Shown piece by piece: positions 25,194 through 34,055 of a DNA stretch of 64,000 nt. Positions within the stretch are counted from its first letter, which is position 1, and each line of letters starts with the position of its first letter. The position numbers and the translations under genes are program-made. Below the pieces are notes generated by a model. The model worked only from the letters and a program-made list of their open reading frames with translations. It had not been told where the DNA came from and ran no database searches. This DNA comes from CAVVSD01 sp963757125 (GTDB lineage: Bacteria > Actinomycetota > Thermoleophilia > Solirubrobacterales > Solirubrobacteraceae). The DNA lies in assembly GCA_963757125.1 (NCBI GenBank), contig CAVWQP010000009.1:1798001-1862000 (forward strand), in the 5' to 3' direction.

Positions 25194-26561
25194 ATGCCCG
25201 TTCCCAGCGAGATCTTCAAGGCCTACGACGTCCGCGGCCTGTACGGCGAGCAGATCGACGAGGACGTCGCCGAGCAGGTCGGTCGCGGCTTCGCGCGCGT
25301 GATCGCGGACCTCTCCGGCAAGCCCGTCTCCGAGCTGCGGCTCGGTCTCGGCCGCGACATGCGCCTCACCGCGCCTGCGCTGGCCGCCCGCTACAGCGCC
25401 GGCATGCAGGCGGAGGGCGCCCACGTGCTGGACGTCGGTCAGGTCGGGACCGAGATGCTGTACTTCCTCGTCGGCTCCCGCGGCCTCGACGGCGGCCTGA
25501 TGTGCACCGCCTCGCACAACCCCGCCGCCTACACGGGCGCGAAGCTGGTCCGCGAGGGTGCGATCGCCCTGTCCGGCGACTCGGGCATCCAGGACATCCG
25601 GCGGATGGTGCAGGAGGGCATGCCCGACCCGCCCGGCGGCGGTTCCTCGGAGGACGTCGACATCAGCGCGGACTTCCAGAAGGGCGCGATGGCGTTCATC
25701 GACCCGTCGAACGTCAAGCGGATGAAGGTCGTCGCCGACGGCGGCAACGGCATGGGCGGCACGATGGTCGGCCCGCTGCTGGACCAGCTGCCGCTCGACC
25801 TCGTCAAGACGTACTGGACGCCGGACGGCCACTTCCCGGACCGCGAGCCCAACCCGATGCTCGAGAAGAACCGGAAGTTCATCGTCGACACCGTCCTCTC
25901 GGAGGGCGCAGACCTCGGCATCGCGTGGGACGGCGACGCGGACCGCTGCTTCTTCATCGACGACACGGGCCGGTTCGTCGACGGCGACTTCCTCACCGCC
26001 GTGCTCGCCGAGCACCTGCTGGCCAAGCAGCCGGGCGCGGACATCCTCTACGACGCCCGGGCCTCGCGCGCGGTGCCCGACACGGTGCGCCGCGCGGGCG
26101 GCACGCCGCACATCAACCGCGTCGGCCACGCCTTCTTCAAGACGCGCATGCGCGACGAGGGCGCGATCTTCGGCGGCGAGGTGTCCGGCCACTACTACTT
26201 CCACGACTTCTACAACGCGGACTCCGGCACCGTCCCGGCGCTGCTCATCCTCGAGAAGCTCTCCGTGGAGGGCGTGACGATGAGCCAGCTCCTCGAGCCC
26301 TACCGCTCCAACTACTTCATCTCCGGCGAGATCAACTCCGAGGTCGACGACGCCCCCGCGAAGATGGCGCTCATCGAGGAGAAGTACTCCGACGGCGAGA
26401 TCACCCACGTCGACGGCGTGTCGGTCGACTACGACGACTGGCACTTCAACGTCCGCGCGTCGAACACCGAGCCGCTGCTGCGCCTCACGCTGGAGTCGCT
26501 CGTCTCGCCCGAGGACATGGAGCGCCGGCGCGACGAGGTGCTCGGGCTGATCCGCTCTTGA
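25194..26561 (+). CDS. Phosphomannomutase/phosphoglucomutase
   Basis: A 455 aa alpha-D-phosphohexomutase that moves phosphate between C1 and C6 of hexoses. The start EIFKAYDVRG is typical, Ser107 in TASHNP is the phosphoserine, DGDADRC is the Mg site, and RASNTEPLLRLTLE is the phosphate-binding C-terminal domain. It supplies GDP-mannose or UDP-glucose precursors. The downstream MBL gene overlaps its stop codon (TTGA). Confidence 0.94.
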   Translation: MPVPSEIFKAYDVRGLYGEQIDEDVAEQVGRGFARVIADLSGKPVSELRLGLGRDMRLTAPALAARYSAGMQAEGAHVLDVGQVGTEMLYFLVGSRGLDGGLMCTASHNPAAYTGAKLVREGAIALSGDSGIQDIRRMVQEGMPDPPGGGSSEDVDISADFQKGAMAFIDPSNVKRMKVVADGGNGMGGTMVGPLLDQLPLDLVKTYWTPDGHFPDREPNPMLEKNRKFIVDTVLSEGADLGIAWDGDADRCFFIDDTGRFVDGDFLTAVLAEHLLAKQPGADILYDARASRAVPDTVRRAGGTPHINRVGHAFFKTRMRDEGAIFGGEVSGHYYFHDFYNADSGTVPALLILEKLSVEGVTMSQLLEPYRSNYFISGEINSEVDDAPAKMALIEEKYSDGEITHVDGVSVDYDDWHFNVRASNTEPLLRLTLESLVSPEDMERRRDEVLGLIRS

Positions 26562-27574
26562 CCGACGACGTCGAGGCAGAGGATCTCCACGCCCGGGCGG
26601 CCGAGGCCGGCATCCACCGCATCGCGGTCCCGACGCCGTTCGCGGTCGGGCGCGTCAACTGCTGGCTCATCGAGGACTCGCCGCTGACGCTCGTCGACGT
26701 CGGGCCGAACTCCGCGCGCTCCCTCGACGTGCTCGAGCGCGGGCTCGCGCGCTTCGGCCACGGGATCGAGGACCTCGAGCTCATCGTCCTCTCCCACCAG
26801 CACCTCGACCACACCGGCCTCGCCGGGCTGCTCGCGGAGCGTTCGGGCGCGGAGGTCGCGGCGCTGGGCGCGCTGTCGTCGTGGCTCGGCGACCACGGCA
26901 AGGCGGTCGAGGAGGACGACATCTTCGCGACGGAGATCATGCGCGAGCACGGCATCCCCGACGACGTGCGCCTCGCGCTGCGCGGCGTGTCCGCGTCGTT
27001 CCGCGGCTGGGGCGGCTCGGTGGACGTCACGCGCCCGCTGGAGGACGGCTCCGTCGTGCAGCTGCGCGACCGCGAGCTGCACGTGCACCACCGGCCCGGT
27101 CACTCGCCGTCCGACGTGGTCCTGCACGACCGCTCGCGCGGGATCCTGATCGCGGCCGACCACCTCATCCGCCACATCTCCTCCAACCCGCTCATCTCAC
27201 GGCCGCTCGGGGAGGGTCCGGACGCGGAGCGCCCGCACGCGCTGGAGATCTACCTCGCGTCGATGGAGCGCACGCAGGCGATGGAGGACGTGTCGCTCGT
27301 GCTCACCGGCCACGGCGACCCGATCTCCGACCCCGTCGCCCTCATCGACGAGCGCTTCCGGGGCCACGACCGGCGCAAGGCCAAGATCCTGGGGCTCATC
27401 CGCGATCAGCCGCGCACCGCGCACGAGATCGCCGGGGAGATCTGGGGCGACGTCGCGGTGACCCAGGCGTACCTGACGCTGTCGGAGGTCATCGGCCACG
27501 TGGACCTCCTCGTCGCGGACGGCCTGGTCGAGGCGCGCCGCGACACGGGCGTCACGGTCTGGCACGCGGTCTAG
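26558..27574 (+). CDS. Metallo-beta-lactamase-fold hydrolase
   Basis: A 338 aa MBL-superfamily protein. FAVGRVNCWLIED opens the fold, SHQHLDHTGL is the metal-binding HxHxDH-type motif, and HHRPGHSPSDVVLHD and LTGHGDPI add later metal ligands. A ~60-residue C-terminal winged-helix-like extension (ILGLIRDQPRTAHEIAGEIWG) resembles the LACTB2-like subgroup. The likely start is a TTG in a TTGA overlap with the mutase stop; a later start cannot be excluded. The substrate is unknown. Confidence 0.85.
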   Translation: MTDDVEAEDLHARAAEAGIHRIAVPTPFAVGRVNCWLIEDSPLTLVDVGPNSARSLDVLERGLARFGHGIEDLELIVLSHQHLDHTGLAGLLAERSGAEVAALGALSSWLGDHGKAVEEDDIFATEIMREHGIPDDVRLALRGVSASFRGWGGSVDVTRPLEDGSVVQLRDRELHVHHRPGHSPSDVVLHDRSRGILIAADHLIRHISSNPLISRPLGEGPDAERPHALEIYLASMERTQAMEDVSLVLTGHGDPISDPVALIDERFRGHDRRKAKILGLIRDQPRTAHEIAGEIWGDVAVTQAYLTLSEVIGHVDLLVADGLVEARRDTGVTVWHAV

Positions 27575-27589
27575 GCGCGCCTCGACGTA

Positions 27590-27830
27590 CTACCAGCCCA
27601 GCACGCGCGGGGGGAGCGGCTGGGGGTTCAGGCCGACCCGGATCGAGCGGGTTGGTCCAGCGGGGCGGCAGCGGCTGCGGGTTCAGCATCACGATCGACG
27701 GCGAGCCGCCAGATGAGAACGCCGCGGTCGTCGGCGCGGCTCCCGCGCTCGCGGGGCCGGCCAGGACGCCGCCGGCGACGACGGCGGCGACGGCGAGGAC
27801 CGGCAGGTGGATCCGGCGCTTCGTTGACAT
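27590..27830 (-). CDS. Small secreted protein with two NPQPLPPR motifs (one apparent frameshift)
   Basis: The N-terminus (MSTKRRIHLPVLAVAAVVAG and onward to ~33) is a signal peptide. As written, the reading frame passes through one LNPQPLPPR and then goes off frame. Removing one G in the GGG near 27636-27645 joins it to a second LNPQPLPPR followed by VLGW and a stop, giving 79 aa. The matched motifs on either side show that the break is an insertion. It is convergent with the MBL gene, 15 bases apart. Function unknown; I recall similar NPQPLPP motifs in other bacterial small proteins but cannot name a family. Confidence 0.6.
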
Positions 27831-27971
27831 GCGACGAGTCTCCGGCCGCCCGGTCGGCGGGGCCAGACCCCCATGGTGTGGACCCCGCGACACCGCCGGA
27901 CCACTGCATTCCGGCGAGTAGCCGAATGTCCGGGGGATTCCGGTGGCGCGCGCGAGTACGGTGTGCAACCT

Positions 27972-29288
27972 GTGAGCGCTGTGGTCACACCCCTCGGCGT
28001 GCGCGACGGCGACCCGGATGCGGTCGCCACGCTGATCCGACGCCGCGGAGCTGCGGTGCTCGGGTACTGCGAGGAGGTCGCTGCGCCCGGCGAGGCCGTC
28101 GCGGCCGCATCGGAGTCGTTCGGCGGCTTCCGCGACGCCGTCGCGAGCGCTCCGGACGTCGCCTCCTTCGACGCCGAAGGCGAGCTCGTGCGCTCGACGC
28201 GCTTCGCCGCCGCCAACCGCGCCCCGCAGACCGGCCGCGGGGCGCCGATGGTCCCGACGCTGCTGGCCGCCCGCGCCGAGGGCGAGCTCGGGCCCGACGA
28301 CGAGGAGCGCCTCACCCGGCTGCTCGGCCGCTCGAGCGAGGCGCGCACGTCGGCCGACCGCATGCGCCGCGGCGAGGCGGCCTATACCGACCCCGCGGCG
28401 GCCCTCCCGCCGCGCGCTGCCGGCCCAATGGTCGCCGCGCTCGCGGCGGGCGCCGCCATCCCCGCGACGCTGCACATCCTCGGCGACGGTCTCGGCTGGG
28501 GCCCGGAGCAGGTGGGCGACGCCATCGCGGCCGCCGGCGTGACGCCGGCGCCGCAACCTGAGCCGCGGGAGCGCGAGCTCGTCGCCGCGTTCGCCCCGGC
28601 CGCCGCAGGTGGCGCAGCGGCCGCCGCGGCGGGTGCAGCCGCTGCAGGCGCGGCTCCGCCACAGGAGCCCACTGCCGCGCCCCCGGCGGAGGACGACGAC
28701 GGTCGCCGCCGCAAGGGCGGTCTCATCGTCGGCGGCCTCATCGGCGCCGCCGCCCTCGCCGCCGCCGTCCTGGCACTTGCCGGCGTCTTCAGCAGCGACG
28801 AGCCCAACACGGTCGCCAACGACCCGCCCGCCGTGACGCAGGCCGCCTCCACCCCATCGACGCCCACCGCGGACGAGAACAAGGCGGCGGAGGAGAAGGA
28901 GGCCGCGGACAAGAAGGCCGCGGCGGAGAAGAAGGCGGCCGCCGAGAAGAAGGCCGCCGCGGCGAAGAAGGCCGCCGCGGAGCGCCGGGAGGCGCGCGCC
29001 GAGCGCCGCGCAGCCGCGCGCCGCCGTGCCGCCGAGCGCCAGGCCGCCGACGCGACGCCGGCCCCCGCCGCCACGCCGGCACCGGCCGCCGCACCGGCAC
29101 CGGCCGCCACACCCGCGCCCGCCGCGACGCCCGCACCCTCGACCCCGTCGACGCCGGCGCCATCCTCATCCGGCGGAGGCGGGGGCGGCGGCACCCAGAT
29201 CGCGCCCAGCAACGGCGGCACGAGCCCCAGCGGAGGCGTCCCGCAGCAGCCCGATCCCGGCGGCGAGGACCTCACGCCTCCCGGCTGA
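27972..29288 (+). CDS. Membrane-anchored protein with TolA-like Lys/Ala helix and Ala-Pro repeats
   Basis: A 438 aa protein in four parts. Residues 1-~110 are cytoplasmic and faintly like sigma-70 region 2 (GDPDAVATLIRRRGAAVLGY). There is an Ala-rich stretch, then a membrane helix near 253-275 preceded by DDGRRRKGG. An outside Lys/Ala/Glu/Arg-rich helix (~305-365, repeating EKKAAA units) precedes Ala-Pro-Thr repeats and a Gly run. The GTG start was chosen before SAVVTPL. It lies upstream of proline dehydrogenase, with a 14-base gap. It may span or bind cell wall; no specific function can be given. Confidence 0.75.
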   Translation: MSAVVTPLGVRDGDPDAVATLIRRRGAAVLGYCEEVAAPGEAVAAASESFGGFRDAVASAPDVASFDAEGELVRSTRFAAANRAPQTGRGAPMVPTLLAARAEGELGPDDEERLTRLLGRSSEARTSADRMRRGEAAYTDPAAALPPRAAGPMVAALAAGAAIPATLHILGDGLGWGPEQVGDAIAAAGVTPAPQPEPRERELVAAFAPAAAGGAAAAAAGAAAAGAAPPQEPTAAPPAEDDDGRRRKGGLIVGGLIGAAALAAAVLALAGVFSSDEPNTVANDPPAVTQAASTPSTPTADENKAAEEKEAADKKAAAEKKAAAEKKAAAAKKAAAERREARAERRAAARRRAAERQAADATPAPAATPAPAAAPAPAATPAPAATPAPSTPSTPAPSSSGGGGGGGTQIAPSNGGTSPSGGVPQQPDPGGEDLTPPG

Positions 29289-29302
29289 TCTAGCCTGGCT
29301 CC

Positions 29303-30640
29303 ATGGCGGGGCCCACCGACGCCGACATCCTCGAGATCGGCCGCAGCATCCGTGACGCGCTCCCGGCAGCGTCGCGCAGCCCCCTGAAGGCCCTGGACGC
29401 CAAGGCGATGGACCTCGCGACCGCCGACGCGGACCTTCGCGCCGCGCTGTTCCGGTTCGTCGACGTCGTGCCCGCCTGCCGCTCCGTCGACGACGTCGTC
29501 GCGCACCTCTCCGGCTTCCTCGACGAGGTCGACGAGCGCCCGCCATCGCTCGACGCCGCGATGCGCATGGGCTCCAGCCGCGCCGGCCGCCAGGCGCTCG
29601 GGCGCGCCGCCGCCGCCGGCGTCCGCCACATGGCGCACCGCTTCATCGTCGGCGAGTCCGCCCACGACGCCACCCGCACGCTGACCGGCCTCTGGCGCGA
29701 CGGCATCGCGTCGTCCGTCGACCTGCTCGGCGAGGCGACCGTCACCCCCGCCGAGGCCGAAGGGTACGCCGCGCGGTGCGCGAACGAGCTCGAGGTGCTG
29801 ACCGCCGTCTACCGGCCGCTGCCCGAGCGGCCGCTCCTCGAGCACGACGCCGCGGGCCCGGTCCCCCGCGCGAACCTGTCCGTGAAGGTCTCCGCGCTCA
29901 CGCCGCTCCTGCGGCCCGACGCGCCCGAGCGCGGCAAGCGCGACGCCGGCCCCCGCCTGCGCGAGCTGCTGCGGCACGCCAAGCGTCTCGGCGCGCACCT
30001 GCACATCGACATGGAGTCCTACGACTCGCGCGAGGCGGTCGTCGAGCTCGTCCTCGAGCTGCTCTCCGAGCCCGAGTTCGCCGACGGCCCGAGCGCGGGG
30101 ATCGTCCTGCAGGCCTACCTCCGCGACGCGCCCGACACGCTCGACGTCGTGGAGGCCTGGGCGCGCGCCACGCCCCGGTCCTCGCCGCTCGTCGTCCGGC
30201 TCGTGAAGGGCGCGTACTGGGACCACGAGGTCGTCGAGGCCCGCCAGCACGGATGGAGCGCACCCGTGTTCGAGGAGAAGGCCGAGAGCGACCGTGCGTT
30301 CGAGCGCCTCACCCTGCGGCTGCTGGCCATGCGGCCGCTCGTGCGCGTCGCGATCGCCTCGCACAACCTGCGCTCCGTCGCGCACGCGATCGCCGCCAAC
30401 CGCGCCGCGGGCGCGCCGGACGACGACATCGAGCTGCAGGTCCTGCGCGGCCTCGGCGACGACCTGGGCCACGCGCTGGCCCGCTCGGGGTTCCGCGTCC
30501 GCTCCTACTGCCCGGTCGGCGACCTCGTCTCCGGCATGGCCTACCTCGTGCGGCGGCTCCTGGAGAACACCGCGAACGAGTCCTTCCTCGCCGCCGACCA
30601 GGCCGGCGCGGCGCTCGAGGACCTCTTGGCCCGGCCGTAG
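29303..30640 (+). CDS. Proline dehydrogenase (monofunctional, PutA-like)
   Basis: A 445 aa FAD enzyme oxidising proline to pyrroline-5-carboxylate. The TIM barrel shows ANLSVKVSAL, HLHIDMESY, LVKGAYWDHE and the C-terminal RSYCPVGDLVSGMAYLVRR..NTANESF signature, all strongly conserved in PutA proline dehydrogenase domains. The next enzyme of the pathway follows after 10 bases, so proline to glutamate is encoded as one operon. It is longer than the ~300 aa actinobacterial PRODH form because of an N-terminal arm. Confidence 0.94.
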   Translation: MAGPTDADILEIGRSIRDALPAASRSPLKALDAKAMDLATADADLRAALFRFVDVVPACRSVDDVVAHLSGFLDEVDERPPSLDAAMRMGSSRAGRQALGRAAAAGVRHMAHRFIVGESAHDATRTLTGLWRDGIASSVDLLGEATVTPAEAEGYAARCANELEVLTAVYRPLPERPLLEHDAAGPVPRANLSVKVSALTPLLRPDAPERGKRDAGPRLRELLRHAKRLGAHLHIDMESYDSREAVVELVLELLSEPEFADGPSAGIVLQAYLRDAPDTLDVVEAWARATPRSSPLVVRLVKGAYWDHEVVEARQHGWSAPVFEEKAESDRAFERLTLRLLAMRPLVRVAIASHNLRSVAHAIAANRAAGAPDDDIELQVLRGLGDDLGHALARSGFRVRSYCPVGDLVSGMAYLVRRLLENTANESFLAADQAGAALEDLLARP

Positions 30641-30650
30641 TCTCGAAGGC

Positions 30651-32221
30651 GTGCCCGATCTCCCGCCCTTCCGCAACGAGCCGGTGCTCGAGCTGCGCCG
30701 GGCGTCGGAGCGCGGGCGGCTGACCGACGCCCTCGGCGAGCTCGACGCCCGCCTGCCGCTGCGGGTCCCCGTCTGGATCGGGGACGACCGCCGCGAGGGC
30801 GAGGAGCTCGTCTCCACCGACCCGGCGGCGCCCGACCGGGTCGTCGCCACCGCGGCGATCGGGACGGCTGCCGAGGCCGAGCAGGCGGTCGCCACCGCGC
30901 GCGATGCGCTGGACTCGTGGTCGCGCACGCCCGCGGAGGAGCGCGCGCACGCCCTCCTGCGCGCCGCCGGCCACCTGCGCATCCGACGCGCCGAGCTCGC
31001 CGCGCTCGCCGTCCGCGAGTGCGGCAAGCCGTGGGCGGAGGCCGACGCGGACATCTGCGAGGCGATCGACTTCCTCGAGTACTACGCGCGAGGGGCGATC
31101 GAGCTCGACCGGGGCGCGGCCCTCGTGCAGGTGCCAGGCGAGCGCAACGCGCTGCGCTACGCGCCCGCGCGGCGTCACCGCGGTCATCTCGCCCTGGAAC
31201 TTCCCCCTCGCCATCCCCCTCGGGATGACCGCCGCCGCCCTGGCGACCGGCAACACGGCGGTCCTCAAGCCCGCGGAGCAGGCGCCCGGCTGCGCGCTCG
31301 CGCTCGTCGAGGCGCTCCGCGAGGGCGGAGTGCCGGCCGGCGCGATCGCCCTGCTGCCAGGCGCCGGCGAGACGGGCGCAGCGCTCGCGGGGCACCGCGA
31401 CGTCGCGACCATCGCCTTCACGGGCTCCGGCGCGGTCGGCCTGGAGCTCATGCGAACGGCGGCGACCCTCCCGGACGGCGCGCGCCAGCTCACCCGGGTC
31501 GTGGCGGAGATGGGCGGCAAGAACTGCGTCATCGTCGACGCGGACGCCGATCTCGACGACGCGGTGCCGGCGATCGCAGCAGAGCGCGTTCGCGTACGCC
31601 GGCCAGAAGTGCTCGGCCGCGTCCCGCGTCCTCGTGCACGAGGCGATCGCCGACGTCCTGCTGGAGCGCCTCGGCGGCGCCGCCGGCGTCCTCGAGGTCG
31701 GTCCGGCGGACACATGGGGCACCGACGTCCCGCCGGTCATCGAGCGCGAGGCGCAGGAGCGCGTCGAGCACTACGCACGGATCGCGGCGGCACAGGGCGA
31801 CGTCGTGGCCGAGGCGCCGAGCCCGGGCGGCCCGGGGTGGTACGTCCCGGCGCGGGTGGTCGCCGACCTGCCCGCGGACTCGGAGGTGCTGCGCGACGAG
31901 ATCTTCGGCCCGCTGCTCACCGTCGAGCGCGTCAGCGGCGTCGACGAGGCCTGCGAGCGCGTCGACGCCCTCCCCTTCGCGCTCACCGGCGGCCTGTTCT
32001 CACGCAACCCGCACGTCGTCGAGGAGGTCGTCCGCCGGACGCCGGTCGGCAACCTCTACGTCAACCGCGCCATCACCGGCGCGATGGTGGGCCGCCAGCC
32101 CTTCGGCGGCAATCGCCTCTCGGGGACCGGCACGAAGGCCGGCGGGCCCGGCTACCTGCTGCAGTTCGTCGAGCCGCGCGTCGTGACGGAGAACACCGTC
32201 CGCCATGGGCTCGTCGTCTGA
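30651..32221 (+). CDS. L-glutamate gamma-semialdehyde (P5C) dehydrogenase, with two apparent frameshifts
   Basis: An aldehyde dehydrogenase completing proline catabolism. Conserved blocks are spread over three frames: ECGKPWAEADADICEAIDFLEYYA; SPWNFPLAIPLGM, FTGSGAVGLELM and EMGGKNCVIVD; then AYAGQKCSA with the catalytic Cys, and EIFGPLL...FGGNRLSGTGTKAGGPGYL. Deleting one C near 31164-31170 and one A near 31577 restores a 522 aa enzyme. The order of conserved blocks matches PutA-type P5C dehydrogenase. The start is GTG. Insertion errors are the simplest explanation, although a real pseudogene cannot be ruled out. Confidence 0.88.
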
Positions 32222-32278
32222 TCGATGCAGTAGTCGGCTACTGAGGACGGCGAGCGGCCCGCGTGTGAGTCTGGGCGC

Positions 32279-33496
32279 ATGCGAACGTTCAAGCACGACG
32301 ACTTCCAGTTCGGACTCGAGTCCGCCCTCGGCGCCACGTACCACGGCGCGGCGGACGTCGGCGAGGTCCTTGCCACCGCCGACCGCATCAAGGACGGCGA
32401 CGCCGACGCCTGGGTGGAGGAGTGGCAGGCGACCGCCGAGCGCGTCGAGGCGTCGGCCGTCGCGGCCGCCGGCAGCGGGCATCGCGCGACCGCGCTGGCG
32501 CACTACCGGCGCGCTGCGACGTACTGGTCCACCTCCCTCTACCTGATGTCGCATTCGAGCCATCCGGAGCTCCAGCTCGGGTACTGGCAGCGCCAGCACG
32601 CCTGCTGGGAGCGCATCGTCGACCTCTCGCCGACTCCCGGCCAGCGCATTGCGATCCCATACGAGGGCGACACGATGCCGGGCTGGTTCTTCCCGGCCGG
32701 CGACGCGCAGCCCGGCGAGCGGCGCCCGCTGGTCGTGGTCAACAACGGCAGCGACGGCGCGACCTCGCACATGTGGGTGCACGGCGGCGCCGCCGCCCAC
32801 GAGCGCGGCTACCACTGGATGACGTTCGACGGACCCGGCCAGCAGTCGATGCTCTTCGAGCGCGACATCCCGTTCCGCCCCGACTGGGAGGCCGTCCTGA
32901 CGCCCATGCTCGACGCGGTGATCACGCGCGACGACGTCGACACCGACCGCATCGCCGTGATCGGCGTGAGCCAGGCGGGCTACTGGGTTCCGCGAGCGCT
33001 GGCCTTCGAGCACCGGTTCGCGGCGGCGGTCGTCGATCCCGGTGTCGTCGACGTCTCCACATCGTGGACCGCGCAGCTGCCCGGCGCGCTGCGCAAGGAG
33101 CTCGAGCACCACGAGCAGGCGAAGTTCGACCGCAGCATGCGGATGGGCGAGCGCTTCTCGCACGACACACGGGCCGTACTGGCGTTCCGCAGTGCGCCGT
33201 ACGGCATCGACTCAGACTCCCGCTACGCGCTCTATGAGTCCGTCATGGAGTACCGGCTGGGCGACGAGGTCTCGCAGATCACCACGCCGCTGCTCATCAC
33301 CGACCCGGAGGGCGAGCAGTTCTGGCCCGGCCAGTCGCAGCAGCTGCACGACCTGCTCCCCGGCGAGCGCGAGCTCGTGCGCTTCACGGCCGAGGAGGGC
33401 GCCGGTCGCCACTGCGAGCCGATGGCCTCGGGTCTGCGTGACGCCCGCGTCTTCGACTGGCTCGACGGCTACCTCGACCCGACGGTCACGGTCTAG
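32279..33496 (+). CDS. Alpha/beta hydrolase, FrsA/DHPON-hydrolase-like
   Basis: A 405 aa hydrolase with a helical N-terminal cap (~1-125) before the alpha/beta core. The nucleophile elbow is GVSQAGY, a GxSxG motif. The cap-plus-core arrangement (MPGWFFPAG, NNGSDG, TFDGPGQQ) resembles the 2,6-dihydropseudooxynicotine hydrolase/FrsA-type group, whose members cleave C-C or ester bonds. The acid and His are probably in LITDPEGE and AGRHCEP. Its 3' end overlaps the convergent pdxT end by 11 bases. Substrate unknown. Confidence 0.82.
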   Translation: MRTFKHDDFQFGLESALGATYHGAADVGEVLATADRIKDGDADAWVEEWQATAERVEASAVAAAGSGHRATALAHYRRAATYWSTSLYLMSHSSHPELQLGYWQRQHACWERIVDLSPTPGQRIAIPYEGDTMPGWFFPAGDAQPGERRPLVVVNNGSDGATSHMWVHGGAAAHERGYHWMTFDGPGQQSMLFERDIPFRPDWEAVLTPMLDAVITRDDVDTDRIAVIGVSQAGYWVPRALAFEHRFAAAVVDPGVVDVSTSWTAQLPGALRKELEHHEQAKFDRSMRMGERFSHDTRAVLAFRSAPYGIDSDSRYALYESVMEYRLGDEVSQITTPLLITDPEGEQFWPGQSQQLHDLLPGERELVRFTAEEGAGRHCEPMASGLRDARVFDWLDGYLDPTVTV

Positions 33497-34055
33497 AGCG
33501 ACGCGCGCGCACCACGTCGAGGAACTGCTCGTGCAGCCGCGTGTCCGCGCCCAGCTCGGGGTGGAACGCGATGACGGTGAGACCGCCCTCGCGGGCGGCG
33601 ACCGGATGGCCGTCGACGCTCGCGAGGATCTCGACCCCCTCGCCGTGCTCCTCGATCCACGGCGCGCGGATGAACACCGCGCGGACCGGCTCGCCCTCGA
33701 GGTCGGGGAAGCGCAGCTCCTCCTCGAAGGAGTGGACCTGGCGGCCGAACGCGTTGCGTCGCGCGACGATGTCCATGATCCCGAGGTGCTCGCGGTCGAG
33801 CATGATGAGCCCGGCGCAGGTGCCGAACATCGGCGTGCCGGAGGCTGCGAGCTCGCGCAGCGGGTCCGCGAGGCCCTCTCGCGCGATCCCGAGCGTCATC
33901 GTCGTCGACTCGCCGCCCGGCAGGACGAGACCGTCGAGCCCTTCGAGGTCCGCGGGGACGCGGACCTCGCGGACGTCGGCGCCCAGCGACTGCAGGACGC
34001 GCGAGTGCGCGGCGAACCCGCCCTGGAGGGCGAGGACCCCGACGACGGGTGTCAC
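33486..34055 (-). CDS. pdxT: Pyridoxal 5'-phosphate synthase glutaminase subunit PdxT
   Basis: A 189 aa class-I glutamine amidotransferase that supplies ammonia to PdxS. VGVLALQGGF opens it, LVLPGGEST forms the oxyanion region, Cys80 in FGTCAGLI is the nucleophile, and FHPEL near the end holds the His/Glu pair. The GTG start overlaps the pdxS stop (GTGA). Confidence 0.96.
   Translation of the reverse strand: MTPVVGVLALQGGFAAHSRVLQSLGADVREVRVPADLEGLDGLVLPGGESTTMTLGIAREGLADPLRELAASGTPMFGTCAGLIMLDREHLGIMDIVARRNAFGRQVHSFEEELRFPDLEGEPVRAVFIRAPWIEEHGEGVEILASVDGHPVAAREGGLTVIAFHPELGADTRLHEQFLDVVRARRSRP

Noticed and set aside
28880..29160. Lys/Ala and Ala/Pro repeats as a CRISPR or DNA repeat array
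   Set aside because: The repetition is at codon/amino-acid level inside an open frame, with no regular spacer structure.
28382..31054. A nearly 900-codon minus-strand frame across the TolA-like and proline genes
   Set aside because: It is the shadow of ProDH and P5C dehydrogenase; composition is Ser/Arg/Ala-biased with no domain, and the plus strand has conserved catalytic blocks.
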